Assembly (NCBI GenBank): GCA_946807835.1
Contig: OX327702.1
Span: forward strand, 2,294,001-2,358,000
Length of the DNA: 64,000 nt
Reading direction: 5' to 3'
Source: Ailanthus altissimus
Lineage: Eukaryota > Streptophyta > Magnoliopsida > Sapindales > Simaroubaceae
Below are positions 24,399-36,551 of the stretch, piece after piece (position 1 is the first letter of the stretch; each line of letters opens with the position of its first letter). Made by a program: the position numbers and the translations under genes. The notes beneath the pieces were generated by a model, which saw only the letters and a list, made by a program, of their open reading frames with translations, had not been told where the DNA came from and made no database searches.

Positions 24399-25091
24399 TC
24401 ATGACCTGTTACTGCCGTTGTTGTTGTTGCTGCGTCTGACTAAATTCTCGGCGATCTGAGCCAGCGACTGGAGGTTGCAGCGGACGATCGTGTCCACGAA
24501 CATACACGTGTCCTCCTTCGTGTTGCCGGGTGGCACGTCCACGACGTAAGACTCGACGACCACGGTCCCGTTACCCGCGGGTGAGGATGTGGGGTGGAGT
24601 GTTGTCACCGACCTGTAATTCGCCAGCCTGTGGTCACCCCCGACGACGCTGAAGCTTATCACGTGGCGCTCGTCGTCCAAGATCTCTAGCCGCTCGGTGC
24701 TGTTCTCGGCGGGGAGCCCGGAGATGACGTGGACCTCCCGCAGGGTGCCCACCTTGCTGCCGTCGCCGTTGATCACGTGGCAGCTCTTGACGAAGTGCTT
24801 GTAAGCCTGGGGGTTGTCGAACCGGCGGACGACAGGCCAGACGGTGGCGACGGGCGCCGCGATCTGCTGGACGACGTAGGAGCAGCACTGGTTGGGCCCC
24901 ACTACGTGGGTGTGGTAGCGGGTGACGGTTTCCGGGAAGCGCTTTTGAAACTCTTTGCCGTTATGGCAAAGCATGCTGTTGTTATTATTAGTCGTCGCTG
25001 CCGCCCCTGTGGTGATGATGTTATTAGTTGCTGTCGTTGTGTTGTTGATCCTGTGGATTAAAAGAGATGATTTTGGAGGATTTACAGGCAT
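24399..25091 (-). CDS. PYL4: ABA receptor, PYR/PYL/RCAR family (PYL4-6 group), intronless
   Basis: The 230-aa protein has the START-like fold of the cytosolic/nuclear abscisic acid receptors, which bind ABA and then inhibit clade A PP2C phosphatases. Visible landmarks: the ABA-carboxylate lysine in YKHF (K98, PYR1 K59), gate loop SGLPA (124-128), STERLE with E133 (PYR1 E94), latch HRL (154-156), Tyr159, and N206 (PYR1 N167). Residues 1-45 are a Thr/Asn-rich, probably disordered tail, and the C-terminus ends in another Asn run. A single exon, a long N-terminus and the GGDHRLANY stretch point to the PYL4/5/6 group, monomeric receptors; PYL4 is my best symbol. The ORF is strikingly GC-rich against AT-rich flanks. 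The ATG at 25091 is the first in frame. Nothing looks broken. Confidence 0.95.
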   Translation of the reverse strand: MPVNPPKSSLLIHRINNTTTATNNIITTGAAATTNNNNSMLCHNGKEFQKRFPETVTRYHTHVVGPNQCCSYVVQQIAAPVATVWPVVRRFDNPQAYKHFVKSCHVINGDGSKVGTLREVHVISGLPAENSTERLEILDDERHVISFSVVGGDHRLANYRSVTTLHPTSSPAGNGTVVVESYVVDVPPGNTKEDTCMFVDTIVRCNLQSLAQIAENLVRRSNNNNGSNRS

Positions 25092-25304
25092 CTTTATGAG
25101 AAACTTTTTATGATGAGCTTGGATTTGGTGATTGAGCTCTCTATAGGGTTTTTAATTTGTACTTTTTTTTTTCCTGGTAATATGGGTTTGTGATTTTATG
25201 AAGAGGGGTTAGTCACTTTCCAAGTTTCAAAGTAGAAGAAGAATCCACGGCGATGATGATGATGACGACGAGGAGGTAATCAGTAATGTAATGGTAATGC
25301 AATG

Positions 25305-25314
25305 CATATATAGA
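25305..25314 (-). promoter_or_regulatory. TATA box of the PYL gene
   Basis: The minus strand reads TCTATATATG about 215 bp upstream of the ATG. This would place transcription start near 25275. The leader is purine/pyrimidine-biased with a (GAT)n run at about 25250-25265. Confidence 0.6.
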
Positions 25315-25441
25315 GAAAAGTGAAGAAGAAGGATTAAGGTAAGGAGAGGAGAGAGGAGGGAGGTGGGTGGCGTGGTGTGGTGTGGCCTGTGGGTTGGATT
25401 TTCTAAAAGAAAACGAGTACCAAAAGAGTTTAACGAGAGTT

Positions 25442-25447
25442 CACGTG
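25442..25447. promoter_or_regulatory. ABRE-like G-box (CACGTG)
   Basis: TCACGTGGGA holds the CACGTG core and the ACGTGG ABRE form about 130 bp upstream of the TATA box. Such sites bind ABF/bZIP factors, so ABA feedback on the receptor gene is possible. It is a single site and therefore only suggestive. Confidence 0.45.
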
Positions 25448-25596
25448 GGAGTTATTAAAAAGAATAATGTTATATTTCAAAATTTTATATTTTAAGTACT
25501 TATATTTCAAAATTTTAAAATAATATTTAAATAATATAATTAGGATGACTGCAAGTTTAAAATAAATATTTTTATACTTGTATCCACTTTAAAGAA

Positions 25597-25792
25597 GAGT
25601 AATGTTTTAATTTTTAAATAATATTTTAATTTTTTTAATTTTAAATAACGTGTTAAATAATTATTAAATAATAAAATTGTATAATTTTTAAAATTATTTA
25701 TTATATTATTTTATTATTAAATAATTATTTATCACATCGTTTGAGATAAAAAAAAATTAAAATACCATTTACACATGTAATATTATTAAAAC
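25597..25792. mobile_element. MITE of the GAGTAATG family
   Basis: Starts GAGTAATGTTTTAA and ends with the decayed inverted counterpart (TAATATTATT). The centre AATTTTTAAAATTATT with flanking TTAAATAATTATTAAATAATA matches the TBL-intron copy. The TSD is not clear. Confidence 0.55.
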
Positions 25793-27248
25793 AAATTCTT
25801 TTCAAACTCATTATGAGTTTAAAGTTTCATTATCAAACTCGATTTGATATATATATATGCTTTATACCAGACTCACAATAAATTATCTGTAAATTTTAAA
25901 TGATTATAAATTAATATAATAAAAGTATAAATTTGTAACCTTAATTTAAAAAAAAAAACTTAAAAATATATTAATAAAAATTATATCATAAATTTAAATT
26001 TATAATTATTATAAGACATAACATAATAATACTATATCTATTAATATTTAAAATAGTTCTAAATGAATAAGTAAAAAAAGTATATAAAATAACCAACACA
26101 ATAAAAAAAATAAGATTGTATCAAAGTTTTATAAGCAAGTCTACTATTAATATTATTTTAAAATAAAATTAAAAATCTAACAATAAATTCACGCGTCTCT
26201 ATCTTAATTATCAATAATTGCACAACTCATTTAATACGAGAGGGTGTTAACAAAAAAAAATTAAGCATGTTAATTTTTAAAACAATATAAAAAAAATAAA
26301 ACATATTAATATATGCAAATACCTGCAATAAGTATATATAGATATTTTACTAAATTTATATTTGTCTTAAACTTATTGTGAGTTTTTACTTTGTGCATCA
26401 TCTAATCCAAAATTCACTTTAAATGTTATTAAATCATATTTAATAAAGACAAATTCTAGCCGATTTATAGATATTTTATCATATCTAAGTGTTGGCCTTC
26501 TTTGAAATTACCATATTAGCCCTTTCTTTGAATTTGTCTTCTTAATGTGACTTAATAGTTCATACTCCTCTTAATTGCGCAATGTTTCTCTCCTGCGAAA
26601 CATCCACAGCTTTGTTAAATTTTGACGAAAACTTTTCATACAAAATGTTTGTTGAAAAATAAAATAACTTTCAATTCATTTTATTTAGAGAGGACAGTGT
26701 TTTTTTTTTCTTTTAAATGTTATTAGATTTACAAAATTAGAATATAAAATTTATATTTAAATAATGTGATATTTAACAAATTAATTAGTATTTTATAACT
26801 ATTACATTAACAAAAAAAATATAAATGTAATAATTATTTAAACACGTTATAGTTATTGATGGATAACATAACTGCCAAATTTATATAATTATGATTTTTT
26901 TTCAATACACCATTATTAACAAAAAAAATTGGTAACACAAGACAGAACAATCTCTTTTTTTTTTTTATAAAAAATTCTACCATTATTACATACAAAGATT
27001 CAATTAATGCATTAAAATTAATGATTATTAAACTCGGGAAAATTTTAGCATAATTAAGTTATTAGAATTCTCTCACAATCCCAATTCACTAATCTTTAAA
27101 AAAAAATTATTTTTAAGTATATATATATTATTATCTACGACCAATTAATATACTTTTTATTATTCCATTTAAAAAATATACTTATTATTATTATTATTAT
27201 TAATAAATTTCAATCACAAAATATATATTTATTTGGGTAAAAACTAAA
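25793..27248. other. Intergenic AT-rich DNA
   Basis: Nothing recognisable on either strand apart from A/T runs. Confidence 0.5.
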
Positions 27249-27425
27249 GAATAATACTATATTTTTTAAATAGTATCTCAAATTATTTATTCTAAATTAT
27301 ATGTTAAAATAATATTTAATAGTAAAATAATATAATAAATAATTTTAAAAATTATAATATTTTATTACTTAATAATTATTTAACATATTAATTTAAGATA
27401 ATATTTATAAAACATAGTGCTACTC
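27249..27425. mobile_element. MITE of the GAGTAATG family (diverged)
   Basis: Starts GAATAATACTA and ends TAGTGCTACTC. The same palindromic centre is present (AATAATTTTAAAAATTATAA). No clear TSD. Confidence 0.5.
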
Positions 27426-27949
27426 AAAACTATATCATGAAAAAAAATTAAAATAATCATTCTCTTAATTGTAAGGTATAAATATTTATAATAATTGTTT
27501 GTTATAGACTAGCTTGAATTCGTGCCAAGTCGGCAAGAGTAAGACCGCCGGTTGATTCATTTGAAAATGGTAGGTGTAATAGGGGGGGTATCAAATTGAT
27601 TCAACCCTAATTATTAAGTTAAGGTTCCAATTTCCAATTTGTTTTTAGTGGTCCATTTGACATTGATTGCAACAAAGTTTTTCAACTTTCTAACTAGAAA
27701 ATTTTAAACCTAGTACATTATTAAAGTAATAAAAACAAAGTACATTAGCTTAGGGTGGCGCAATAATTAAATTTAAGATTCATTTTATTTGTTTCATCGT
27801 CACGAAATAACATAAAAATATTTACAATCACGCGATGGTTTGGTCGCCATTAATTGTTTAGGTAGAAGGTTGAAAGTTCAAGTCTCCACAATATTAAGGT
27901 TATAAAATAATTTTTTTTAGTGTGAAATATATATAGAAGGGTCTCTTTT

Positions 27950-28074
27950 TTTTTTTAATATACAACACACACTTATAATACACACTTATAAATTATAATA
28001 TGTAAAATTAAATTTTTTATTTAGGTGAGCATCAGAGAGATTAGCCAATTCGACTAACACTTTTTGTTTATTTG
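27950..28074 (-). mobile_element. SINE, family B copy 2 (diverged)
   Basis: On the minus strand it reads GTGTTAGTCGAATTGGCTAAT, then GATGCTCACC, then TATAAGTGTGTATTATA, collinear with the family B copy at 39899-40015. The B-box part is lost. It ends in an A-run (T-run at about 27948-27957 on the plus strand). Imperfect flanking repeats GAAGGGTCTCTT / GAAAGAATCTCTT may be the TSD. Confidence 0.5.
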
Positions 28075-28450
28075 AAAGAATCTCTTATTTATTTTTATAT
28101 AAAATCGGTATACTTATTTGAAATGATTTATTTTTTCAATGTATGAATTTCTTTTTTATAAAGTTTATTTTTTAGTGTAAATATGAGTTATTATTATTAT
28201 TTTTATTATAAATGTGTTTATGCATATGTCAATTTGTAAATATAATATTTTATTTTAATAATTTTTTAATTATAATCCCAATAATCTTTTGATGTAATAT
28301 TAGTATTTTAAAAAATAAAACTAAAATATCTATGAAGGGACTTTTAGGTCATTTTATCTACATAATTGGAAAATACATTTTTGTTAACAAAGAGACAACT
28401 TGTTCAAATGAAATGCAAATGGCTAAAACTTGGTGTAAAAAAAAGACTAG

Positions 28451-28480
28451 CAAATGCAAATGCAAATGCAAATGCAAAGC
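28451..28480 (+). repeat. (CAAATG)n hexanucleotide microsatellite
   Basis: About 4.5 head-to-tail copies of CAAATG. It lies in two short overlapping frames that I do not regard as genes. Confidence 0.8.
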
Positions 28481-30829
28481 AAATTGCAGTATCAACTTGC
28501 TTGGAGAGTCGTAAGCCGAGGGATAAAAGATATGATGAAGCTTTCCAAAAACTGACCCATCTACCTACTCCAAAGAGAGATTAGATTGAATTAACAAAAA
28601 TAAATAAACAACAACACAAACCGACCCAAAATTTCAACTTTATATTTTAATTAATTTGCACGTAATTAATTAATTAATAATTAAATTAGCAACTAGACTT
28701 GTTTGCTAGCTAAGCGTTTACTATTCCAATTTTGCCTTCAAAGCAGGCGTGTTTCGGCTGCCATTTCTTTATTGTTCTGCTTGCTTTAACGTGATTCTTT
28801 CAAATTACTCGGAGCCAAAACTTGCACTTTCTTTTTCCTTTTTTTTTTTTTTGTTATAAAAATTTTCTTTTTAATTTCTTCTTTGATTCTTAATTTTGAT
28901 CATCTTCTTGGTAGCTATTAGATAGTAAACAAGAATCAAGTTGGACTCTTTGGCATATGATTCTCAGGTACAATTCAGCTGGCAGTTGGGACCTATTTTA
29001 TCTTATTTCATTTCGAACAAGCATCAAGCATGACCCATTTTAATTCTGATCATAATTTGGATAATTAAGTAATTGTGATTGAATAGTTTTTGTGGCTTGA
29101 AGAGTTTTTATACGTATTAAAGATTATAAAACTTAAACAGTGCGACATGATAATATTACTTATCATAAAATAAATTATATAATTTATTAAATTATTTTTT
29201 AAATATATATTTTAAAATGTTATATATGTAAGGTAAATGACTTTATTAAATGAATTAATTAAGCTCATTTCCCATTTCTAGATTGATTCTCCTCTTCGCT
29301 TTTAAAAACACAAATAAAAAAATCACATGATGTCACCGGCTTCCTTCAACTTGACATTTAAAACAAGCATAATAATGGCGGTTGTAACTTAACTATGTAA
29401 TTTACTCATCCACTTGTATATAAATACTTATCCAAACCTCTTTATATATATATATATATTTATAGTTGGATTTTTCTAAATTTTTTTAAATATTTAAATG
29501 TAATATCATTAATTAAATCAATAATATTATAATATAAAGTATTTGATATAAAATTAAAAAATTATCAAAATATTACACAAAAATAAGATAAATTTATTAT
29601 GATTTGTTTGAACCTATTACTCTTATTACTCTTTCGTAAAGAGAAACTATGCCCACCCTAAGATTGGGACTATCCCAATTAAAGGATTATTACATCTATC
29701 TCAAATGGAAAAACTTACCCTCCTATAAAAGAAAAATCTACCTTCTTGTAGAAGGTAAAAGCTTACCCTATCGTAAGAGGGACAAATTATCATTGCAAAG
29801 AGGGAATATATACCTTTATATAAAAAGGACAAAAAAAAACTATTTTCTGGCAGAAAAAGCAAAATAAGGCCACTAAATTTATTACAACCATCCTCCAACC
29901 AATGTGAATATATCCAAACAATAACCCAATAATACAATAATACATTACAAAGTAATACATTATAACATCAGAGCATTTGGCTAAAGTTGTATCATGGATC
30001 GAATTTTTTTTGCAAAGTTGGGAGTAGTGCTTGAACATTGAGGCCATGCCAATAGTGGTCGCCTATATCCGGGCATCCAAGAGTTGTTGGAAGAGGATAG
30101 GGGTGGCAAAATCAGGCCACAAGTTGTTTAAGACCCAAAATCCTACAGGGGGACACGAATCAGCCCCACTTAACAATAGTCGGAGTGTTTCTCTAGTTAG
30201 ATTAGAGTCGGGGGGACTCTGCAAAACGACAGCAACGCAAAGTTTGTAACGGCCAGAGGAAGCTGTAACCGTTGAATTAACTCTGCCAGAGTCGAGACTG
30301 GTTGGCGTAGATCAGAGGAACGCTCAGTGTGGGCCAAGGGACACGACGAGGCTGTAGAGCAGCACTCGTTGTTGGGGCTTGGCGACGGTCAAGGTGCGGC
30401 AAGAAACGGCACCAAACGGCCGACGAAAAGAGGGAGAAGACGGGGGGGAAGAGATCTAAAGCTAAAAAAACTAAAAACCTACAAAAGCTTGAAGAAAACT
30501 TAAAGAGAAATGTTAAAAGGCCATCGGAGAAGGGGCTAGGGTCCCCTCTTCGGTGGAAAGTTTATTGCTTAGGGTGACGCTGTCGGAGGAGAAAGTTTTA
30601 GGTTGAGAGATTTTTTATTTTTTTTAGTTTGGGGAGGAGCTACTCAAATTCTCTTAAATCGTGGACGTTTGTATTTTAACTAAAATAACGTATTAAATTT
30701 GGTTAAAAATAATTTTATTAAAATATCATTGAATTTCATTGAATATTAAGGGTAAATGGTTATTATCAATAATAAATGTATTAAAAAAAATTTGAGATTT
30801 TTTTAGAGGACTGCTATTACAATAATAAG
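28481..30829. other. Intergenic DNA with a GC-richer unassigned block
   Basis: Short degenerate repeats with CTTACC and TATAAAA words occur at 29650-29850. About 30030-30640 is clearly more GC-rich than its surroundings and holds AGGGGTGGCAAAATCAGGCC at 30100-30119, a hAT-terminus-like word. Frames at 30031-30249 and 30329-30577 show no known domain. I cannot assign this block. Confidence 0.35.
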
Positions 30830-31617
30830 AGGATTACATATTTTTTCATTGACACACGCTTGAACATATACCTCACATCAGAAGAATTACACATTTTATG
30901 TTGACACACGCTTAAACACATATACCCTATTCGAATGCAAACCAGAGCAAAGGATTACACATTTATATATTGACATACGCACGAACACTATATACCCACC
31001 CAAACACATACCCCACACTTGAATGCGAACTAAAAGATTTCAATTTTTCACATTAATGCACGCCTAAACACGTATCTACCCAAATATATACCCACACTCG
31101 AATACAAACCAAAGGATTACACATTTTTACATTAACACATATGTGAATACATAACTTCACATTGGGTAATACATAACCTACACCCAAACACAAACTAGAG
31201 GATTACATATTTCCACGTTGATGAATGCCCAAACAACACATACCCCATACTAAGAAACGGTCGAATACAAATTATAGGATTACATATTTTCACATTGAAG
31301 TACGCCCAAACACATATTTAACATTATAGAACACATATCCCACACCCGAATACAAATTATAGGATTACGCATTTCCACATTGATGCATGCTCAAATAACA
31401 CATACCTATACTGGACACAAACTAGAGGATTATGCATTTCTATATTGGCGCACACCTAAACAAATACCCTACATTTGAACACAAATCAAAGGATTACACA
31501 TTCCTACACTAATGCTACTCGAACAACACATACCTGCCTAAACAAAAATCGAAGGATTACAAATTTTCATATTGACACACGATCAAACAACACATACCCA
31601 TCTGAACATATACTCTA
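30830..31617. repeat. Degenerate minisatellite array, part 1
   Basis: At least eleven units begin with a form of GGATTACACATTTYCACATT, followed by GACACACGCCCGAACACATA-like text. Unit starts fall near 30832, 30883, 30952, 31027, 31114, 31199, 31276, 31362, 31427, 31492 and 31554, so unit length varies from about 50 to 87 bp. Confidence 0.85.
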
Positions 31618-33735
31618 TGTTGGGTGTTGGTTAATTATGGGTGCATGCATGTGAGATGTGTTCGTCGTCAAATATATGCATCACATACATATATATTTAC
31701 ACAACGGAAGTCTAAAAATGATAGTAAATACAATTATTACATGTTAATCAAATTAATATATAAGATTGAGAATTTAACTCATGAAACCTTTGGATTGAAA
31801 TTATTTGAAGTCCACCTGAAATGTAAAATTTGCTAATTTTAGCAATCAATAAGAGTGAGATTGCTTGTCTAGAATAACAATATATGAATTCAGCAATCAG
31901 TTTAATACTTAAACATAATTCAAAGTTAAACTCTTTAACTTAATTAAATTTTTTATTTATTTATTCAACTTTTGAAAAAAAAAATTTAATTGTGTTTTAT
32001 TGGCTAACTTTAATTAGAGAAGATAATAAATAAAATTTATTTGCAACTATTGAAAACATTACAAATTTTCATTCTCAATTTCTCTCTAAATTGGTCAGCC
32101 ATCCTAAAACACTTAACTTTACATTTTTTGTTTCAATTTACTAATATAAACCAAATGCATTTTAATTAACTCTTAATTGAACATGCATTTCATTTTAATT
32201 TTACTTGAATTTAGATATTTAACTTAATCAAAATTAACTTTTAACCTTAGTTGAGTCCTAACTAACTTAACCTTAGTTAATAAATATCTAACTAACTTAA
32301 CTCTAATTAACTAACTTAACTATAATTAAGTTAACTATTACTTAATCATTAAGTAAGATTAATATCTAATTAACTTAACTATATGGTTAACTTTTACCAT
32401 AGTTAAGTTAAATAATTTATTTAACAATTAAATAAATAAATATTTATTTTGATTATTTAATAATTAAATAATTAACTAAGTGAAATTACTTTTATACCTT
32501 TATTAGGTTACCAAATTAATCTAAAATAGGTCACACCATTAACCATATACTTTAGTTAACTTAACTATATAAATTGTTGAATTTTACTGTTAACTAAAGT
32601 ATTACAGGACTCCCTAGGTTTACACTTAATTTGTCAAATAAAACTGTTTCATGAGTCTGTAATCGATGCCCCATGCACACGTTACAGATATTACAATTAG
32701 TGCATTATCTTATATAAGTTGAGGTCACAATACATACGTATAATGCTTCTGCCATTTATACTCGAGATGTGCGGGGATATAGATCAGTACTGTCAAATCC
32801 TCATAAGTTCATTCTTGAATTTATCTCCAGATTTGTATCTCGATAAATAATACATGTAAACACTTTTGTGATATTTTTTAATCCTGTGAAAAAATTATTT
32901 CCTAGGTTTATGCTTGTTGCCATAAAACTTTATGAAAGACAATCTTGGAGCATCGGATATACAACTTATCTATATAAGCTGACAGATTTCGTATCTATGC
33001 ACACCGGACTCCATAAGCATCGGATCATACTCAGCGACACATAGCGATCAGACCATGAAAGTTCTTTGATATATATGGAACCAAAGTATAGTGGCGCTCA
33101 GGTTAAAGGACCACAAATACTACTCAACTCGAGAGGACCTTTCTTTGACGGCTTCGTAGGATATTTATTGGGGTCTTCATGAGTCTATTCAGTATCCAAT
33201 CCTGATTGGATACCTGCATGCCGATACAAGCTGTAAGCACATAGTTAGCTAAAAACAACTATCTGTACCATGTAGATATAGACATAGACTAATCTATATA
33301 ATAGTGATTCACCGATAGACACTCATTGGTGAACATAGATCAAGAAATTGAGACATACTTGCATAATGATATTTTCTAACACATATTATAACTATTTACA
33401 ACTATATTATTACTAGTATACTCTTAGGTCTTTGTCAAAATTCACACAATACTTCTTCTAACTCTTAGAATTTTGTTGACTTTATAACCTACTAACTCTT
33501 AATAGCGCTAACTCTTAGCATTTATAATTTTTAATATTGCTAACTCTTAACTCTGATCTAAACTCCTTTAGACCAAATTTGAACTTCTTCAGATCATACA
33601 ATATCCGTAATGTTATAAGCATTATACCATTTAATTATAAAATAAACAATTTTTATTCAAAATGTTTATTATATAAATATTAAACAATTAATATTAATAC
33701 AACATTGAAATGACATGTAAGCACTAACTCCAACA
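31618..33735 (-). mobile_element. Solo LTR, 2.1 kb, inserted in the minisatellite
   Basis: Bounded by TGTTGG and CCAACA, with flanks CTCTA (31613-31617) and CCCTA (33736-33740) as a 5-bp TSD with one mismatch. It has no gag or pol. Read on the minus strand it is related along its length to 9094-11050, including the U5-like CTTCCGT segment. The element it came from is LTR-retrotransposon in type; the superfamily cannot be told from the LTR alone. Confidence 0.8.
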
Positions 33736-33740
33736 CCCTA

Positions 33741-34066
33741 CACTTAAACACAAACTAAAGGATTACATATTTCTATACTGATGCACGCCTAAATACCTAC
33801 TTCACACTGAGGAATACATATCCTACACCCAAACACAAACTAGATGATTACACATTTTAACACCGATGCATGCTTGAATAACATATACCCATACTAGGGA
33901 ATGCATGAACACAGACAAAAAGATTATATATTTTTACACTAAAGTATGCCTGAATACATACCTCACACTGGGGAATACATACCCTACACCTGAATACAAA
34001 TTAAAGGATTACATATTTTCATGTTGATGCACACTCGAATAACACATACCATACACTGGGGAATGC
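33741..34066. repeat. Degenerate minisatellite array, part 2
   Basis: Units resume at about 33760, 33845, 33921 and 34007 in the same register of words (GATTACAYATTT, CACTGGGGAATACATA). Part 2 is thus the continuation of part 1 across the solo LTR. Confidence 0.8.
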
Positions 34067-34074
34067 CTGAATAT

Positions 34075-35034
34075 AGAGGAGGCAGAATTTCCTAGGGGGT
34101 TAGAGCCTTGTGGAGACCTGCCTTAAAGGGGGAGTAATTTAGATTGTATTTTAAATATTTTTTTAGGATGGGGCGAGTTTGGGTACAATAAGCAAACTTA
34201 AATTAAATTCGGGTTGGAATTGGATATAAGTTAATTTCTCTAAACCCTCACTAAATACCTGATTTAAAAATAAAATTTTAAAAAATTAATATAGAAAAAA
34301 ATACTTATTTATACAAATTAAAATTGGCTATATGTTAAATTTGGAGGTATAAATTTTATTTACATTATATTTTTAAATTTTTTAATTTTTATTCATATTT
34401 TTTAATTTTTAATTCATTTTTTAATTTTTTAATTTTATTTAATGTTAGACACTTACTTCTAAATTGAAGTGACTCATTTATTGAAAACAAAATATAGAGA
34501 GGAACAAATAAAATAGGTATATAATTTTATTATCATTTTTAGTTTCTTAGTCATCACTCATCTAACTCAAAATTTCTTTTACTGTGTTATAAGTTTACGA
34601 ATAATCTTAATAGAGATTTGATGTTTGGATTACAAAATAAACATGATGATTTATATATTAAAGTTCAAAGAAACCATTAATTTTTGTGATTTTTAGATTT
34701 TAATTCATGTTATTAATTTTTAAAATTAGTAGTTAAAAACTCGATATAGTTTATATTTTCATTTGATGTTTACAATTTTTTTGGTATATTGTGGTTGTCC
34801 AAGGTAAAAGTTTATTTCACAAATTTAAATCAATGCAAATAAAAGAGTATTAAGAAATTAAAAAAAAAATCAAATATAGGGTACCCATGAGAATCCCCAT
34901 CCCCATTTAGGGATCCCTAATCCTAGACTTGAATTACATATATCGAGATATGAGATGGGTATAAAAATGCTCACACTATTTGGTATGGGGATAGAGATTG
35001 TGATCCCATCTAACCCGCCCTATTACCACCCTTA
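34075..35034. mobile_element. hAT-like non-autonomous element (about 960 bp)
   Basis: It interrupts the minisatellite. The left end reads AGAGGAGGCAGAATTT and the right end, reverse-complemented, TAAGGGTGGTAATAGGGCGG, similar to plant hAT ends (YAGGGGTGGCAAA). Flanks CTGAATAT (34067-34074) and CTGAACAC (35035-35042) could be an 8-bp TSD with two mismatches. No transposase frame is visible. Confidence 0.5.
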
Positions 35035-35042
35035 CTGAACAC

Positions 35043-35345
35043 AAACCAAAGGACTATACACTTTTATATTGACGCACACCAGAACATATACTCCACAAAT
35101 GATGGATAAAAAGAATACACATCCCACATCCACACTGTAGAACGCCTAAACAACACGTACCCTGCATTGGGGAATGCTCAAACACAAACTAGAGAATTAC
35201 ACATTTTCACACTAACACACACTTGAACATATATCCCATACTGGATAATATATACCATGAAAGAGGGAATGAGATAACATATACCCTACAAAAAAGAGAA
35301 CACATACCCTACAAAGAGGGGAAAAAGAGAGCACAAACCCTCTAA
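35043..35345. repeat. Degenerate minisatellite array, part 3
   Basis: Two further units (near 35051 and 35195), then a shorter-period run with ACATACCCTACAAAGAGGG-type words to about 35345. Confidence 0.7.
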
Positions 35346-35979
35346 AAAAGAGAGAAAAATTATTATACCATTTTAACATCCAATGAAACTCAAAATTTCA
35401 ACTTTATGATTGAAGAGGTGTACACCTAACGACTTAAGTAAGCCTTCGTGTGTAGGTCTCGAAAAATTGTTAATGTTAAAAGAATAATATATATATATAT
35501 ATAAGGGTTCATGACACCTTTTTTTTTACACAAATTTTGACATAAATTTTTAATCATTAGATCACTTTTTATTCAATGACTAAAATTAAAACTGATGTGT
35601 CATTATTGTATTTTTTAATTATTATTTAACTTCTAATAGACCCATCATAACTATAATAATATTATTTTCTCTCTCATATTTTATTTCTCTTTCCTATTTC
35701 ATTCACTTCATTTTTTCTCTCTCATATTAATATTTTCCTCTTTACAAATATTATATAAATATTTCTCTCTTTCCTTGTTATTTTTTTTTAAAAAAAGTGT
35801 TCGATTCTTTCTTTTTAATATAATTAATTCATACTTTTTTTATTTTTTCTTTAATTAATTTATAAATTTAGTATAATTATTTTTATTGTGAAAGCCAAAA
35901 ATCTCTTCAAATAATTAACTTGAAAAGCTTTATTTTTCATTATAAATCAACTTTTTTATTTTTTTATTACCCTAAGTAC

Positions 35980-36174
35980 TTACATAATAAGCATGCCAAT
36001 ATAGATATCCCTCTTCAAGTTAGCCTCAACACCCTTCAGGAACTCTTCTTCAAGCTTCTGATGTAACAAATAGTCTTTATTAGAATTCAATTCAAAAAGC
36101 TTGATTTTTTTCTCAAGTAATTTACTGATTTCAAACAACACCAAGAGAATCAATTTAGGGTGAACATAATCCAC
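35980..36174 (-). other. Unrecognised 64-codon frame inside the inverted-repeat element
   Basis: The frame has Lys/Leu/Glu-rich, helix-forming sequence (for example HQKLEEEFLKGVEANLKRD) that is less low-complexity than its surroundings. I do not recognise it. It may be an exon fragment captured by the flanking element, or chance. Confidence 0.2.
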
Positions 36175-36551
36175 AAAAAGCTTCTGAATTTTTATTCGGA
36201 CGAGGAATAACCTATGAAAAATTTATAAATGTAAATGTATCACATAAACTTAATTTCAGTTACATGCAATTATGTAATATAATACTTACATAAATCATAA
36301 GATTAAGATACAAAACAGTGTGGATTTCCATTATATTGTATTTTTTTCATATGTTAATTTGTGCAAGTTAAGTAATATTCCTTGGGTTAATACTTGGCAC
36401 CTATCTCTTAGGTGATGGATCAGCAAGATTTCAATAGTCAATCCTATTAACACCTCCTCCCATTCAAGTGGAATTGGTTGGTCATTAGCAAATGGATAGC
36501 TTTATGGCCACAATACCTTATGTTAGTACAATTACAACTTTATAAGTTTTA

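Noticed and set aside
24729..25061. 110-codon plus-strand frame opposite the PYL gene
   Set aside because: An open antisense frame caused by the high GC3 of the PYL ORF; no domain and no flanking gene structure.
27825..27925. Possible further SINE (TGGTTTGGTCGCC...GTTCAAGTCTCC)
   Set aside because: Box-like words are present but I could find no TSD and no second copy.
30830..35345. Regular repeats considered as a CRISPR-like array
   Set aside because: Units are degenerate, vary in length, have no conserved repeat/spacer split, and the genome is a plant's.
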